Below, one piece after another: positions 18,009 through 26,506 of a stretch of 64,000 bases of DNA (position 1 is its first letter; each line of letters begins with the position of its first letter). Origin of the DNA: Deinococcus metallilatus. Lineage in GTDB: Bacteria; Deinococcota; Deinococci; Deinococcales; Deinococcaceae. The translations under genes and the position numbers were made by a program. The stretch spans positions 550,001-614,000 of the forward strand of contig NZ_CP038510.1 in assembly GCF_004758605.1 (NCBI RefSeq), read 5' to 3'. The notes beneath the pieces were generated by a model. That model was not told the DNA's origin, searched no databases, and saw only the letters and a list, made by a program, of their open reading frames with translations.

Positions 18009-18626
18009 TTACTGCCGCAGCACCTGCAGGGTGAGGTCACGCGGCACCGTGAAGGTCAGGGGACCCTGCACGCGGTGGTACGCGAATCCCCGCGTTCGGC
18101 CAGGCGTCCACTGCGGGAATGCCTTGCAGCAGCACACTTTTTCCCAACGGGCGGAGCACCTCGCCTGCCACCGGGCCCGTCCCGCGAGGGCGAGCGTCCA
18201 CCACCAGTCACTCAGCAGGGCGGGGAGGGATTCGCCGCTGAACTGCGCGACATTGGCCAGGCCAGTGCCGCTGCTGCTTCGGACCCACGGGACAGGCCTC
18301 TGCTCCTGTCTCTCCCAACGGATGAGCAGGGGACGCCACAGTTCCTCGAAGGCTTTCCACCACAGCGGCTTGATCAGGTCCGCCGCGACACCCCACATCA
18401 TCACAGACACCACGGCGCACCTGTTGTCCAGGGTCCTGTACAGCGCCGCTGACACCGCCCAGCGGACCCTGGCGGGCATCTGGCTGAGCCGTTCGAAGCC
18501 TTTGTTCAGGGGCCTGTTCACGTCTCGCAGCACGTGATCGGGTCGTCCCTCCTGCCCGGGCCACAGCGCCTGCCCACCAGACCTTCCCTCGGCGCTGAAC
18601 TCACGAGCTTCACTGGCCGGTTCCAT
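18009..18626 (-). CDS. Hypothetical protein, Trp-rich (205 aa)
   Basis: A 205-residue protein with an excellent AAGGAGG site 6 bases before the ATG. It is Trp- and Arg-rich (DWWWTLALAGRARW; KPLWWKAFEELWRPLLIRWER) and predicted to be mainly helical. A hydrophobic stretch (AVVSVMMWGVAADLI) could contact the membrane, but no clear transmembrane set is seen. It diverges from the large BTAD/NB-ARC regulator gene. No family recognised. Confidence 0.6.
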   Translation of the reverse strand: MEPASEAREFSAEGRSGGQALWPGQEGRPDHVLRDVNRPLNKGFERLSQMPARVRWAVSAALYRTLDNRCAVVSVMMWGVAADLIKPLWWKAFEELWRPLLIRWERQEQRPVPWVRSSSGTGLANVAQFSGESLPALLSDWWWTLALAGRARWQARCSARWEKVCCCKAFPQWTPGRTRGFAYHRVQGPLTFTVPRDLTLQVLRQ

Positions 18627-18774
18627 GTCATCCTCCTTGTTCCGGCGGGATCAGGGCGCCAGAATGGGGACCAGGATCAAGTGCCAAGGTCCGGGGAAGG
18701 GCGCGGCGGACCGGTGCTCGTGCCCCAGGCCGGGGCCACGGTTTGGTCGAGCAGGTCCAGCGCCGGGGAGGTTT

Positions 18775-21744
18775 GTGGACGACGCGGCCACCACCTTCGT
18801 GCAACTGCTGGGGAGTCCGCAGGTCCGGCTCGGCCCCCAGGTGCAGCCGTTCCTTCCCGACAAACGTCACCACCTGCTCGCCTACCTCGCCTGGCGAGGG
18901 GGCTGGGTGGACCGCGAGCGGCTCGCTTTCCTGTTCTGGCCGGACGAGCCGCAGGGGACCGCCCGGCACAACCTGCGCCGCCTGCTGCACCGGGTGCGCA
19001 GGCTGGGCTGGCTTGCGGACCTCGCCGTCCAGCCCCAGTGCCTGTGCTGGGCCCCACCCACCGACGTGACCACGTTCGAGGCCGCCGTGCGGGGGGAACG
19101 CTGGACCCGGGCGCTCGCGGCCTACGGCGGCCCCCTGCTGGAGGGGCTCGGCGGGGACGGGGAATTCGGGACCTGGCTGGCCGCCGAGCGCGAGCGGCTG
19201 CGCGGCCTGTGGCGCCTGGCGCTGCGGCGGCGGGCCGAGGAACTGGAAAGCGGGGGGGATCCCGGGGGGGCCGCCGCCCTCCTCACCCCCCTGCTGGGGG
19301 GGGACGAGTTCGACGAGGAGGCGCTGGCCCTGTACATGCGCGCCGCAGCGGCGGCTGGGCAGGCAGCCCAGGCGCTGAAGGCCTATGCGGCGTTCGCCGG
19401 GAGCTTGCGCCGCGCGTTCGGCCTGTCTCCCGCCCCGCCCACCGAGCACCTCGCCCGCCGCCTCCGGGGGGAGGAGTTGGCGGATGCACCCGCGCCCGTG
19501 AGCCCGGCGCCCGCCTTGCCCGCCGCCTCCACCCCGCTGGTGGGGCGCGAGCTGGAACTCGCCGAGATCGCCCAGGCCCTCGGGCGGCCGGAATGCCGCC
19601 TGCTCACCCTGACCGGGCCCGGGGGGGTGGGCAAGACGAGAATCGCGCTGGAGGCCGCCCGTGTCCTCGCCCCGGGGTACCCGGACGGGGTGTCCTTCGC
19701 GCCGCTCGCCGCGCTTGCCGACCCGGAACGGGTGCCCGCCGCTGTGGCGGAGGCCGTGGGCCTGACCCTCGGGAGCACCCGGCCACCCACTCGGCAGATC
19801 ATCCGTCACTTGCAGGGGCCACCCCGGCTGCTGGTGCTGGACAACTACGAGCACCTGCTGGAGGGCGTGGGGTTCGTGGCGGAGCTGCTGCGGGCGTGCC
19901 CGGAACTGCGGGTGCTCGTCACCTCGCGCGAGCGGCTGCGCCTGGCGGGAGAGTGGCTGCTGCCCGTGGACGGTCTGCCGGTGCCCCCACCCGGCACCGG
20001 GCTGGACCAGGCCCTGACGTACGACGCGGTCAGGCTGTTCGTGGAGCGCGTGACCCGCGTGCGCCCCGGCTACGTTCTGGGTGAGGAGGACCTGCCCTTT
20101 GTGCTCGCCCTCTGCCGCCTGGTGGGCGGGTTGCCCCTGGGGCTCGAACTCGCCGCCGCGTGGGTGCGGGCCGTCCCCCCGCGCGAGATCGCGGGGGAGA
20201 TCGCTCTGAACCTCGACTTCCTCACCTCGGACGCGCGGGACGGAGACGCCCGGCACGTCAGCCTGCGCGCGACCTTCGAGCATTCCTGGCGGCAGCTGAA
20301 ACCGGCCGAGCAGGTGGCCCTGCGCCAGCTCGCGGTCTGCGAGGGGGGCTTCCGGCCGGGGGCGGCGCGCGAGGTCGCGGGGGCCAGCCTGCCGCTGCTG
20401 GCGGGCCTGGTGGACAAGTCGCTGCTGCGCGCCTCGCCCTCCGGGCGTTTCCACCGCCACCCGCTGCTGTATGGCTACACCCGCGAGAAGCTGGCGGCGC
20501 ATCCGGGGGAGGAGGCCGGAGCGCGGGAACGGCACGGCCTGCACTTCCACCGCCTTCTTCAGGACCTGTCGGGGGCGCTGCGGGGTGCCGGGCAGAAGGA
20601 GGCGCTCACGCGGCTCGACGAGGACCTGGAGAACGTGCGCGCCGCCTGGGGCTGGGCGGTGGCGGAGGGGCGGGCGGACGAACTGGGGCGCTCCGCCGCC
20701 CCGCTGGCGACCTACCACATGGCCCGCGGGCGCTACCGTGAGGGGGCCGAACTGCTGGCTCAGGCCGAGGCCGCCCTGCGGGAGGAAGCCCCCGCACACC
20801 ACCCCGCGCTGTGTCGGCTGCACGTGGAGGGCGCGCCTCTCCTCTACCGGCTGGGGCGCCACGCCGAGGCGGAACGCTGGGCGGCGAGCGGCCTCGCCCT
20901 GGCCCGCGCCCTGGGCGAGCCGGGCGCGGCCCTGTCCGGTCTCACCCTGCTGGGCGACTTGGCCTGGCGGCGGGGCGACCGCGCTCAGGCCGCCGCGCTG
21001 CTGGAGGAGGCCCTGCGCCTGGGCACGGCGCGGGGGGACCGGGCGGCGCTCGCCGACAGCCTGAACCTGCTGGGCAACGTCGCCCTGGACAGCGGCGACC
21101 TCGTGGCGGCACGGCGGCGCTACGAGGCGGCCCTCGACCTGCACCGCGAGCTGGACAACCTCAGCGAGGTCGTGCGACTGCTGAACAACCTGGGGTGCCT
21201 GGCCGCTTACCTGGGGCAGCTCGGGGTGTCGGTGTCCCTCCTGGGCGAGGGCGTGGCCCTGGCGCGCGACATCGGCCTGCCGCGCCTGCTGGCCCAGCTC
21301 CTGTCGAGCCTCGCCGAAACCGCCCACGAGCAGGGCGACCTGGCCGGGGCCGAGGCGACGGCGACTGAGGCCCTGGCGCTCGCGCGCGCCAGCGGCGACC
21401 GGCGGCTGGAGGGCATCCTCCTCGTCGATCTGGGCCGCACGGCAACGGCCTCGGGGGACCTGGACCGCGCCCGGCAGGAACTCCGCGAGGGGCTGGCCGT
21501 GCTGTGGGACCTGGGCGAACTCCCCCAGGTCCTGCGCGCGCTGGCGCGCTGGGCCGAGTGGCACCTGGCGCGCGGCGAACGCGGACGGGGTGCCGCCCTC
21601 CTCGACCTGGTCGCGCGGCACCCCGCCACCAAGAGCGTGGACCGGGACCCGGCGCGGCGGATGCGGGCGGAGCTGGCCTCCCCCCACAGCCCCGCCGCAG
21701 CCCTCCCGGAAACCGTGGCGGCGCTCCTCGGCTTCCAGTCCTGA
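18775..21744 (+). CDS. BTAD / NB-ARC ATPase / TPR transcriptional regulator
   Basis: About 990 residues. The N-terminal about 230 residues combine an OmpR-like winged helix (VQLLGSPQVRLG, KRHHLLAYLAW) and a bacterial transcriptional-activation domain (EEALALYMRAAAAAGQAAQALKAY), as in SARP-type regulators. A STAND/NB-ARC ATPase follows, with Walker A TGPGGVGKTR, Walker B RLLVLDNYEHLLE, and sensor region VLVTSRERLRL. The C-terminal third is TPR repeats of the form A-L-GD-A--LL-EAL. Such proteins are signal-gated activators that oligomerise on ligand binding. The frame is open back to 18625; GTG at 18775 after GGGGAGG was preferred because upstream residues are Pro/Arg-rich and unlike the family. 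The lipoprotein and VOC genes downstream are possible targets. Confidence 0.82.
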   Translation: MDDAATTFVQLLGSPQVRLGPQVQPFLPDKRHHLLAYLAWRGGWVDRERLAFLFWPDEPQGTARHNLRRLLHRVRRLGWLADLAVQPQCLCWAPPTDVTTFEAAVRGERWTRALAAYGGPLLEGLGGDGEFGTWLAAERERLRGLWRLALRRRAEELESGGDPGGAAALLTPLLGGDEFDEEALALYMRAAAAAGQAAQALKAYAAFAGSLRRAFGLSPAPPTEHLARRLRGEELADAPAPVSPAPALPAASTPLVGRELELAEIAQALGRPECRLLTLTGPGGVGKTRIALEAARVLAPGYPDGVSFAPLAALADPERVPAAVAEAVGLTLGSTRPPTRQIIRHLQGPPRLLVLDNYEHLLEGVGFVAELLRACPELRVLVTSRERLRLAGEWLLPVDGLPVPPPGTGLDQALTYDAVRLFVERVTRVRPGYVLGEEDLPFVLALCRLVGGLPLGLELAAAWVRAVPPREIAGEIALNLDFLTSDARDGDARHVSLRATFEHSWRQLKPAEQVALRQLAVCEGGFRPGAAREVAGASLPLLAGLVDKSLLRASPSGRFHRHPLLYGYTREKLAAHPGEEAGARERHGLHFHRLLQDLSGALRGAGQKEALTRLDEDLENVRAAWGWAVAEGRADELGRSAAPLATYHMARGRYREGAELLAQAEAALREEAPAHHPALCRLHVEGAPLLYRLGRHAEAERWAASGLALARALGEPGAALSGLTLLGDLAWRRGDRAQAAALLEEALRLGTARGDRAALADSLNLLGNVALDSGDLVAARRRYEAALDLHRELDNLSEVVRLLNNLGCLAAYLGQLGVSVSLLGEGVALARDIGLPRLLAQLLSSLAETAHEQGDLAGAEATATEALALARASGDRRLEGILLVDLGRTATASGDLDRARQELREGLAVLWDLGELPQVLRALARWAEWHLARGERGRGAALLDLVARHPATKSVDRDPARRMRAELASPHSPAAALPETVAALLGFQS

Positions 21745-21797
21745 ACGGGCGTCCCACACTGCCCTGGCCCGCGGGACGCTCGCGGGACGCCCCCCCT

Positions 21798-21847
21798 GTC
21801 ACCCTGACCGCGTGCCCCCCGCTTGGGGACGAGGAGGAGAGGGTGAC
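21798..21847. promoter_or_regulatory. Inverted repeat upstream of the lipoprotein gene
   Basis: GTCACCCT (21798-21805) and AGGGTGAC (21840-21847) form an 8-bp perfect inverted repeat with a 34-base spacer in the 175-base gap before the 21920 gene. A regulator site or mRNA stem is possible; no promoter boxes were convincing. Confidence 0.25.
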
Positions 21848-21919
21848 GACAGGACGATGTCCGCAGGCCAGGTGTGAGGCCAGCCCCCCGAGTTTCGCCG
21901 CGTGCATGGAGGATCAACC

Positions 21920-23776
21920 ATGAGAACCCAGCCCCTCGCCCGCCCGGGGCGGCCCCTGCTGCCCCTCGCGCCGCTCGTGACCCTGGCCCTGCTGGGCTGC
22001 AACCAGAACGCCTCCCAGCCCCCCGTCTCGGGGGCCCCCTCTCCGACCCCCAACCGCACCAGCGCCCTGGTGGTCGGCCCGGTGCAGAGCGCCTACCTCG
22101 ATGCGCTGGGGCCCAACCTGAACCTGGTTCCGTACACCGGCAACGAGAAGCTCGACGACTACCAGATGGTGATCTTCGACGGCGACGCCAACACGCCGAC
22201 CGCCGTGGTGGCGCATCCGGTCATCACCCAGGCCCTGCGCTCGGGCAAGTGGGTCCTGGGGGTGGACCTCTCCGAGGCGCACAAGAAGGAGGCCCTCGGG
22301 CCCATCCTGCACGCCTCCACCTGCGGCTCCAGCGCGGCCTACGCGGTTCACGCCGGGTACGACGCGAACGGGCGGTTCCAGGCCCAGGTGGTCGAGCCCT
22401 CGCGCTCGGTGGCCCAGGCGAAGCGCTCGGGAAGCTCGACCGGCAAGGGCACGGGGGTCCAGCCCACTGACCCGCCCACCGAGCCGAGTCGGCAGTCGTG
22501 CGGGGGCGGGGCGGACGCTGCCGCCCAGAGTCTGAGAGCGGACCCAGGGGCGGCCTCGGCCTTCGCCAAGACCCTCCTGGGGGACCTCGCCAAGCCGACC
22601 CGACTGACCCCCCAGGACTTGCCAGCGGGCATCCCGAGCAACCTCATCTACGCGACCTACTACTTCACGGAAACCTTCAGCCAGCCGCTGAGCGGCTCAC
22701 TCCAGGGGCACGGCGGCACCCAGCACCCCAACTACAGCGTGAACCGCACCTTCACGGTCTTCCTCAACAACAAGAACAACCCCCAGGGCGACTTCCAGTA
22801 CGTGTTGCTGGAGCAGGACGCGGCGGCCAACCCCAAGACCTCGGACGAGAACTTCATCGCGATGGGGACCAAAAACGGCACCGACTGGATCGCGGGCACC
22901 TACGACGAGGCGGGCTGGTTCCAGAACCGGATGCAGCTCAGCCTGTGGGCCAATCCCACCGACTGGAGCATCGTGTCCACCTCCCCTGACACCGTGAACG
23001 GCAGCACGAGCGTCACCACCGGCGTGAGCTTCCAGGTGGGCCTCAGCGCCAACTCTGCCCAGGGCCCGGGCGGGTCGGCCTCCTTCACGTACACCAACTC
23101 CCAGTCGCGCAACATTACGGACTGGGCGGTGGACAACCTCGCCACGACCACCCAGACCCAGTGGATGTACGGGAGCAGGTACCCGGTGGACGCACGCTAT
23201 GTGGCGAACTGCTCCCAGGCCATCTTTGGCGCCGGGTGCTTCCTCGGCCAGTTGCCGAACGCCATCGCCCAGAGCGCCCTCAAGCTCTACACCCAGTCGG
23301 TGTGGAAGACGCCCTCGGTGATCGACAATCCCGTGGGTTTCTCGTACTGGACCTTCTACGAGATGCTGGACGTGGGCTGCTCCAACAACGGCGGGATCAC
23401 GTGCTATTCCCCCTCGTGGACCTACCAGCAATATCAGCCCCAGTACACCCAGGGGCTGAACTTCGACCTCGGGGTGGTCGTGCCCATCCCCATCCAGTCG
23501 ATCACCTTCAGCCCCAACCCGGCCAAGGGGGGCACCACCGTCACCGGCACCGTGACCCTGAGCAGGCCCGCCAAGATCGACACCCCCATCGGCCTGTCGT
23601 CCAACAGTCAGAACGCCACCGTGCTCCCCTCGGTGACGGTGAAGCAGGGCCAGACCTCGGCCACCTTCCAGGTGCTCACCAACACGAACGGCCTCGCCCC
23701 CGGCGGCAGCACCGTCGCCACCATCCAGGCCTTCTACGCCCAGAACTACCAGGCCCAGCTCACGGTGACCAACTGA
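21920..23776 (+). CDS. Secreted lipoprotein, possible leukocidin-like pore-forming protein
   Basis: About 618 residues, with GGAGG 8 bases before the ATG. A lipoprotein signal ends in LALLGC. Region 1 (about 45-150) is a compact alpha/beta domain ([35 protein letters not shown]). A Ser/Pro/Gly-rich linker follows. Region 2 (about 220-500) is beta-rich with [36 protein letters not shown], and an amphipathic Ser/Thr/Gly stretch ([17 protein letters not shown] ... [13 protein letters not shown]) like the membrane hairpin of leukocidin/hemolysin toxins. Region 3 is an Ig-like domain ([21 protein letters not shown]). Export is well supported; the pore-forming idea is inference from pattern only. 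Confidence 0.6.
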   Translation: MRTQPLARPGRPLLPLAPLVTLALLGCNQNASQPPVSGAPSPTPNRTSALVVGPVQSAYLDALGPNLNLVPYTGNEKLDDYQMVIFDGDANTPTAVVAHPVITQALRSGKWVLGVDLSEAHKKEALGPILHASTCGSSAAYAVHAGYDANGRFQAQVVEPSRSVAQAKRSGSSTGKGTGVQPTDPPTEPSRQSCGGGADAAAQSLRADPGAASAFAKTLLGDLAKPTRLTPQDLPAGIPSNLIYATYYFTETFSQPLSGSLQGHGGTQHPNYSVNRTFTVFLNNKNNPQGDFQYVLLEQDAAANPKTSDENFIAMGTKNGTDWIAGTYDEAGWFQNRMQLSLWANPTDWSIVSTSPDTVNGSTSVTTGVSFQVGLSANSAQGPGGSASFTYTNSQSRNITDWAVDNLATTTQTQWMYGSRYPVDARYVANCSQAIFGAGCFLGQLPNAIAQSALKLYTQSVWKTPSVIDNPVGFSYWTFYEMLDVGCSNNGGITCYSPSWTYQQYQPQYTQGLNFDLGVVVPIPIQSITFSPNPAKGGTTVTGTVTLSRPAKIDTPIGLSSNSQNATVLPSVTVKQGQTSATFQVLTNTNGLAPGGSTVATIQAFYAQNYQAQLTVTN

Positions 23777-23834
23777 CCTCCCGGCCGCCGTCAGGTGGCG
23801 GGCCAGGCGCCGAAGCAGGCAGGAAGGAGCACAG

Positions 23835-24239
23835 ATGGCGGGCGTGGCGGGCATTCAGGGGATCGACAGCGTCGGCATATGCGTCACCGACCTCGCCCGC
23901 TCGGTCGCCTTCTACCGGCAGCTCGGGTTCGAGGAACTCCGCCGGGACGGCCGGGGTTGCACCCTGCGGGCGGGGAACGCCCGGCTCCTCCTCTTCGAGA
24001 CCCGGCATGGGCAACCCCGGGCCCAGACGCGCGGTTTCGCTCTGGTGCTCAACGCGCCAGGCCTGGACCACCTCAACCTGCTGGTGCGGGACGTGGACCG
24101 GGTGCACGCGGACCTCTCCGCGCTGGGCGTGGCCTTCAGCCGCCCGCCCATCAACGAGTCATGGGGGGCGCGGGTGGCGCTGCTCAAGGACCCGGACGGC
24201 AACAACCTGTGCCTGCTGGAGCGGCGGGAGGGCGGCTGA
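23835..24239 (+). CDS. VOC family protein (glyoxalase/bleomycin-resistance fold)
   Basis: A 134-residue vicinal-oxygen-chelate protein with two beta-alpha-beta-beta-beta modules: [23 protein letters not shown] and [23 protein letters not shown], ending [17 protein letters not shown]. The His normally found in the first strand is Ser (IDSVGI), while His of the second module (LDHLNL) and the last Glu are present, so the metal site may be incomplete. AGGAAGGAG precedes the ATG. It follows the lipoprotein gene by 58 bases and could be co-transcribed. Substrate unknown. Confidence 0.8.
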   Translation: MAGVAGIQGIDSVGICVTDLARSVAFYRQLGFEELRRDGRGCTLRAGNARLLLFETRHGQPRAQTRGFALVLNAPGLDHLNLLVRDVDRVHADLSALGVAFSRPPINESWGARVALLKDPDGNNLCLLERREGG

Positions 24240-24392
24240 GAGCGGCGGCGTCACCCCGCCTTCCGCCTCCTCCGGGCCGCGGTGGCAAAGACGAGACGCC
24301 CGCCTGGGCCACCGACCCGGGCGGGCGCGATCAGGGTGTCGAGCCACAGGCGGGAGGAGATGTCCGCTCTCGTCATGGGCGGGGGAATTCGC

Positions 24393-25326
24393 CTAGGCGT
24401 TCTCCACGGGTTTGCCGGGTGGAATGAACAGGTGCCTGATGCCCTGTCGGTGGACCGAGTGGTCCAGGGCCTTGCTGATAAACTCTGGCCCGTTGTCGGT
24501 GAGGAGAGCGGCGGGCTGTCCTCTGCGGGTGACGACCTCGGCGAACTGACGAACCACGTCCGCCCCAGTAAGGGAAGTCCCGACGTACATGACGAGGTTT
24601 TCACGGGTGAAGTCATCCGCGACGTTCAGTACGCGGAATCGCTGTCCTGAGGCCAACTGGTCGGACATGAAGTCCATGCTCCAACGCTGATTGGGGCCAG
24701 AAATCGCCGGTTTCTGCACCCGCTCGCCAGCACTTAATTTCTTGCGAACCTGGCGCCGCACCGGCAGGCCCTCGGCGCGGTACAGGCGGTAGACCTGCTT
24801 GTGATTCACCGTCTGCCCTTCGTTCCAGCAGGATCTGGAGTCGCCGATACCCGAAACAGGGACGCTGTTGGGCGAGGTCAGGCAGCCGCACGACCAGGGC
24901 CTCGGCCTGCTCCCTTTTGGGGCTGTCGTGCCTGTGGGTGGAGTGCCAGAAGCCCAGCACGTGACAAGCCCGCCGCTCGCTGATCCCCAAGCGTTCCCGC
25001 ACGTGGCCCACCAGCCGCCGTTCGAGCGGCGTCTGGGCTTGTGGGGTTGCCTCGGGATTCACCACTTTTTTCCCATCACCTCCTTCAGCATCAGGTTGTC
25101 CAGCGACAGGTCGGCGACCAGCTTTTTCAGGCGGCGATTTTCCTCTTCCCTCAGACGAGGGCCGTTTGGTTTCGTCCTTGGTCATGCCCCCATACCGTGC
25201 CTTCCAGCGGTGGCTTGTCGTTACCGCGACCCCCTGACTCCGCGCGACCTCAACCACAGGTTGACCTGCCTCGACCTGGCCGATGATGTCCAGAATCTGC
25301 TGCTCGGTGTACCGTTTCCCCTTCAT
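24393..25326 (-). pseudogene. IS3-family element (OrfA/OrfB) with frameshifts, 3' truncated
   Basis: OrfA starts at 25326 with a strong AGGAGGGG site (MKGKRYTEQQILDIIGQVEAG; GVAVTTSHRWKARYGGM), but a small insertion after DETKR shifts it out of the frame encoding ENRRLKKLVADLSLDN, which ends at GKKW and TGA. OrfB begins with RERLGISERRACHVLGF, shifts frame again near 24820, and continues as NHKQVYRLYRAEGLPVRR, WSMDFMSDQL, VLNVADDFTRENL, ALLTDNGPEF, ending abruptly at PGKPVENA plus TAG. The expected catalytic Glu region after ENA is missing, so the element is inactive. Confidence 0.85.
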
Positions 25327-25519
25327 GCCCCCTCCTTGTTGCCACTCTCGTTGCAACCCGAGTGGACCGAGAACTGGGAGGCACGTCACCTGATGTATGC
25401 TGGCGAAGTCCTCGCGGAAGACGCACTCGTACTTGAACGTCAGTGTGCTCCAGGATGCCCACCGGGTACGCTATGCTTCTACCGAATATCCACAACGAAT
25501 CCGGACTGGCAGCTTCCAC

Positions 25520-26275
25520 ATGACACGAGACCTGAGCCATTACAAAATCGAGGCGCTCGATAATGGCCTGCGTCTGCTCGAGGCGGTGGCCATGCAACCC
25601 GGCAGAACGCTGACGCCCCTGGCCGAAGCCTGCGGCATGACCCTGTCCCAGGCCTACCGTGTCGCCGCGACATTGCAGCAGAGCGGCTATCTCACGGTGG
25701 ATGAGAACAAGCGCTACCACCTCGGGCTCAAGTGCCTGAAATTGGGTGACGCCGCAACACACGCCATTCCGCTCATTCAGCTCGCCGCAGACGAGATGGA
25801 CTTTCTGGCGCGCGAAACCCAGGAAAGCATCTCCCTCGTTGTGCGCGAGGGCCTGAGCCGGGTCACGGTGGACTTGCGGGACTCGCCCCATGCGATCAGA
25901 GTATCGGCGCCCATCGGTGAACATCGGCCGCTGCACTTTGGCGCCACCGGTCAATGTATTCTGGCCTTCAGCGCTCCAGACGTGGTCGACCGGGCCCTGG
26001 CCCCGCCGCTCGGACGCGCGACCGAGTTCACCGACACGGATCCGAACTCGATCCGTGCGCGCCTTCAGCAGATACGCGAACGCAAGTACCATGTCGCGAT
26101 CCGGGACTATGCCGACCATGCTTTCGCGGTGGGCGCGCCCATCCAGTCGCGCGCCGGAGATCTGGTCGGAGCCATCAGCATTTCAGGACCTCTGGCACGT
26201 TTCGACGACCAGCGTGAAAAGCGGTATGTGGCGCTGGTGACGGCTGCAGCCGCGCGTGTGAGCCAGCGGCTCTGA
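25520..26275 (+). CDS. IclR-family transcriptional regulator
   Basis: A 251-residue regulator starting MTRDLSHYKIEALDNGLRLLEAV. The winged helix is at about residues 10-70 (LAEACGMTLSQAYRVAATLQQSGYL), followed by the IclR effector domain (KCLKLGDAATH; ISLVVREGLSRVTVD; RPLHFGATGQCILAF; HAFAVGAPIQSRAGDLVGAISISGP). It stands directly upstream of, and in the same direction as, the peptide-type importer and hydrolase operon, the usual place for a specific regulator. The frame is open further 5' but into a region without a start signal. The effector is probably a compound imported or made by the operon (inference). Confidence 0.87.
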   Translation: MTRDLSHYKIEALDNGLRLLEAVAMQPGRTLTPLAEACGMTLSQAYRVAATLQQSGYLTVDENKRYHLGLKCLKLGDAATHAIPLIQLAADEMDFLARETQESISLVVREGLSRVTVDLRDSPHAIRVSAPIGEHRPLHFGATGQCILAFSAPDVVDRALAPPLGRATEFTDTDPNSIRARLQQIRERKYHVAIRDYADHAFAVGAPIQSRAGDLVGAISISGPLARFDDQREKRYVALVTAAAARVSQRL

Positions 26276-26319
26276 AAGCCCGCACCCCGCCTGACACGAA
26301 AATTAGTGAACGAACGTTC

Positions 26320-26348
26320 TTGCGGTCACGCTGGCCCAGTTATATGAT
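26320..26348 (+). promoter_or_regulatory. Candidate promoter of the peptide-importer operon
   Basis: TTGCGG (26320-26325), 17-base spacer, TATGAT (26343-26348). A palindrome GAACGTTC lies just before the -35 box. The leader to the ATG at 26507 would be about 150 bases. Confidence 0.5.
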
Positions 26349-26368
26349 ATTTGTACCAGACAATATTC

Positions 26369-26387
26369 ACTTTCACTAGGTGAAAGT
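26369..26387. promoter_or_regulatory. Inverted-repeat operator candidate
   Basis: ACTTTCAC, TAG, GTGAAAGT: perfect 8-bp arms with a 3-base spacer, about 15 bases downstream of the predicted transcription start. The position fits a roadblock operator, probably for the adjacent IclR protein. Confidence 0.5.
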
Positions 26388-26506
26388 AGGATTCCGCTGT
26401 GGGGTCTTTCTCCCTTGTACTTCGCCACCCCGGTCTGGTTGATCGTTCGCGCTGAGGTCCATCCGCCCCGCCCATCGCCAGTACGACCCCTCGACCAGGA
26501 GGCTCC

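Noticed and set aside
18628..21759. A 1043-codon open frame on the minus strand opposite the NB-ARC regulator
   Set aside because: It is antisense to a protein with clear Walker motifs and TPRs, and its translation is Gln/Arg/Pro-rich without any motif; open antisense frames are expected at this GC content.
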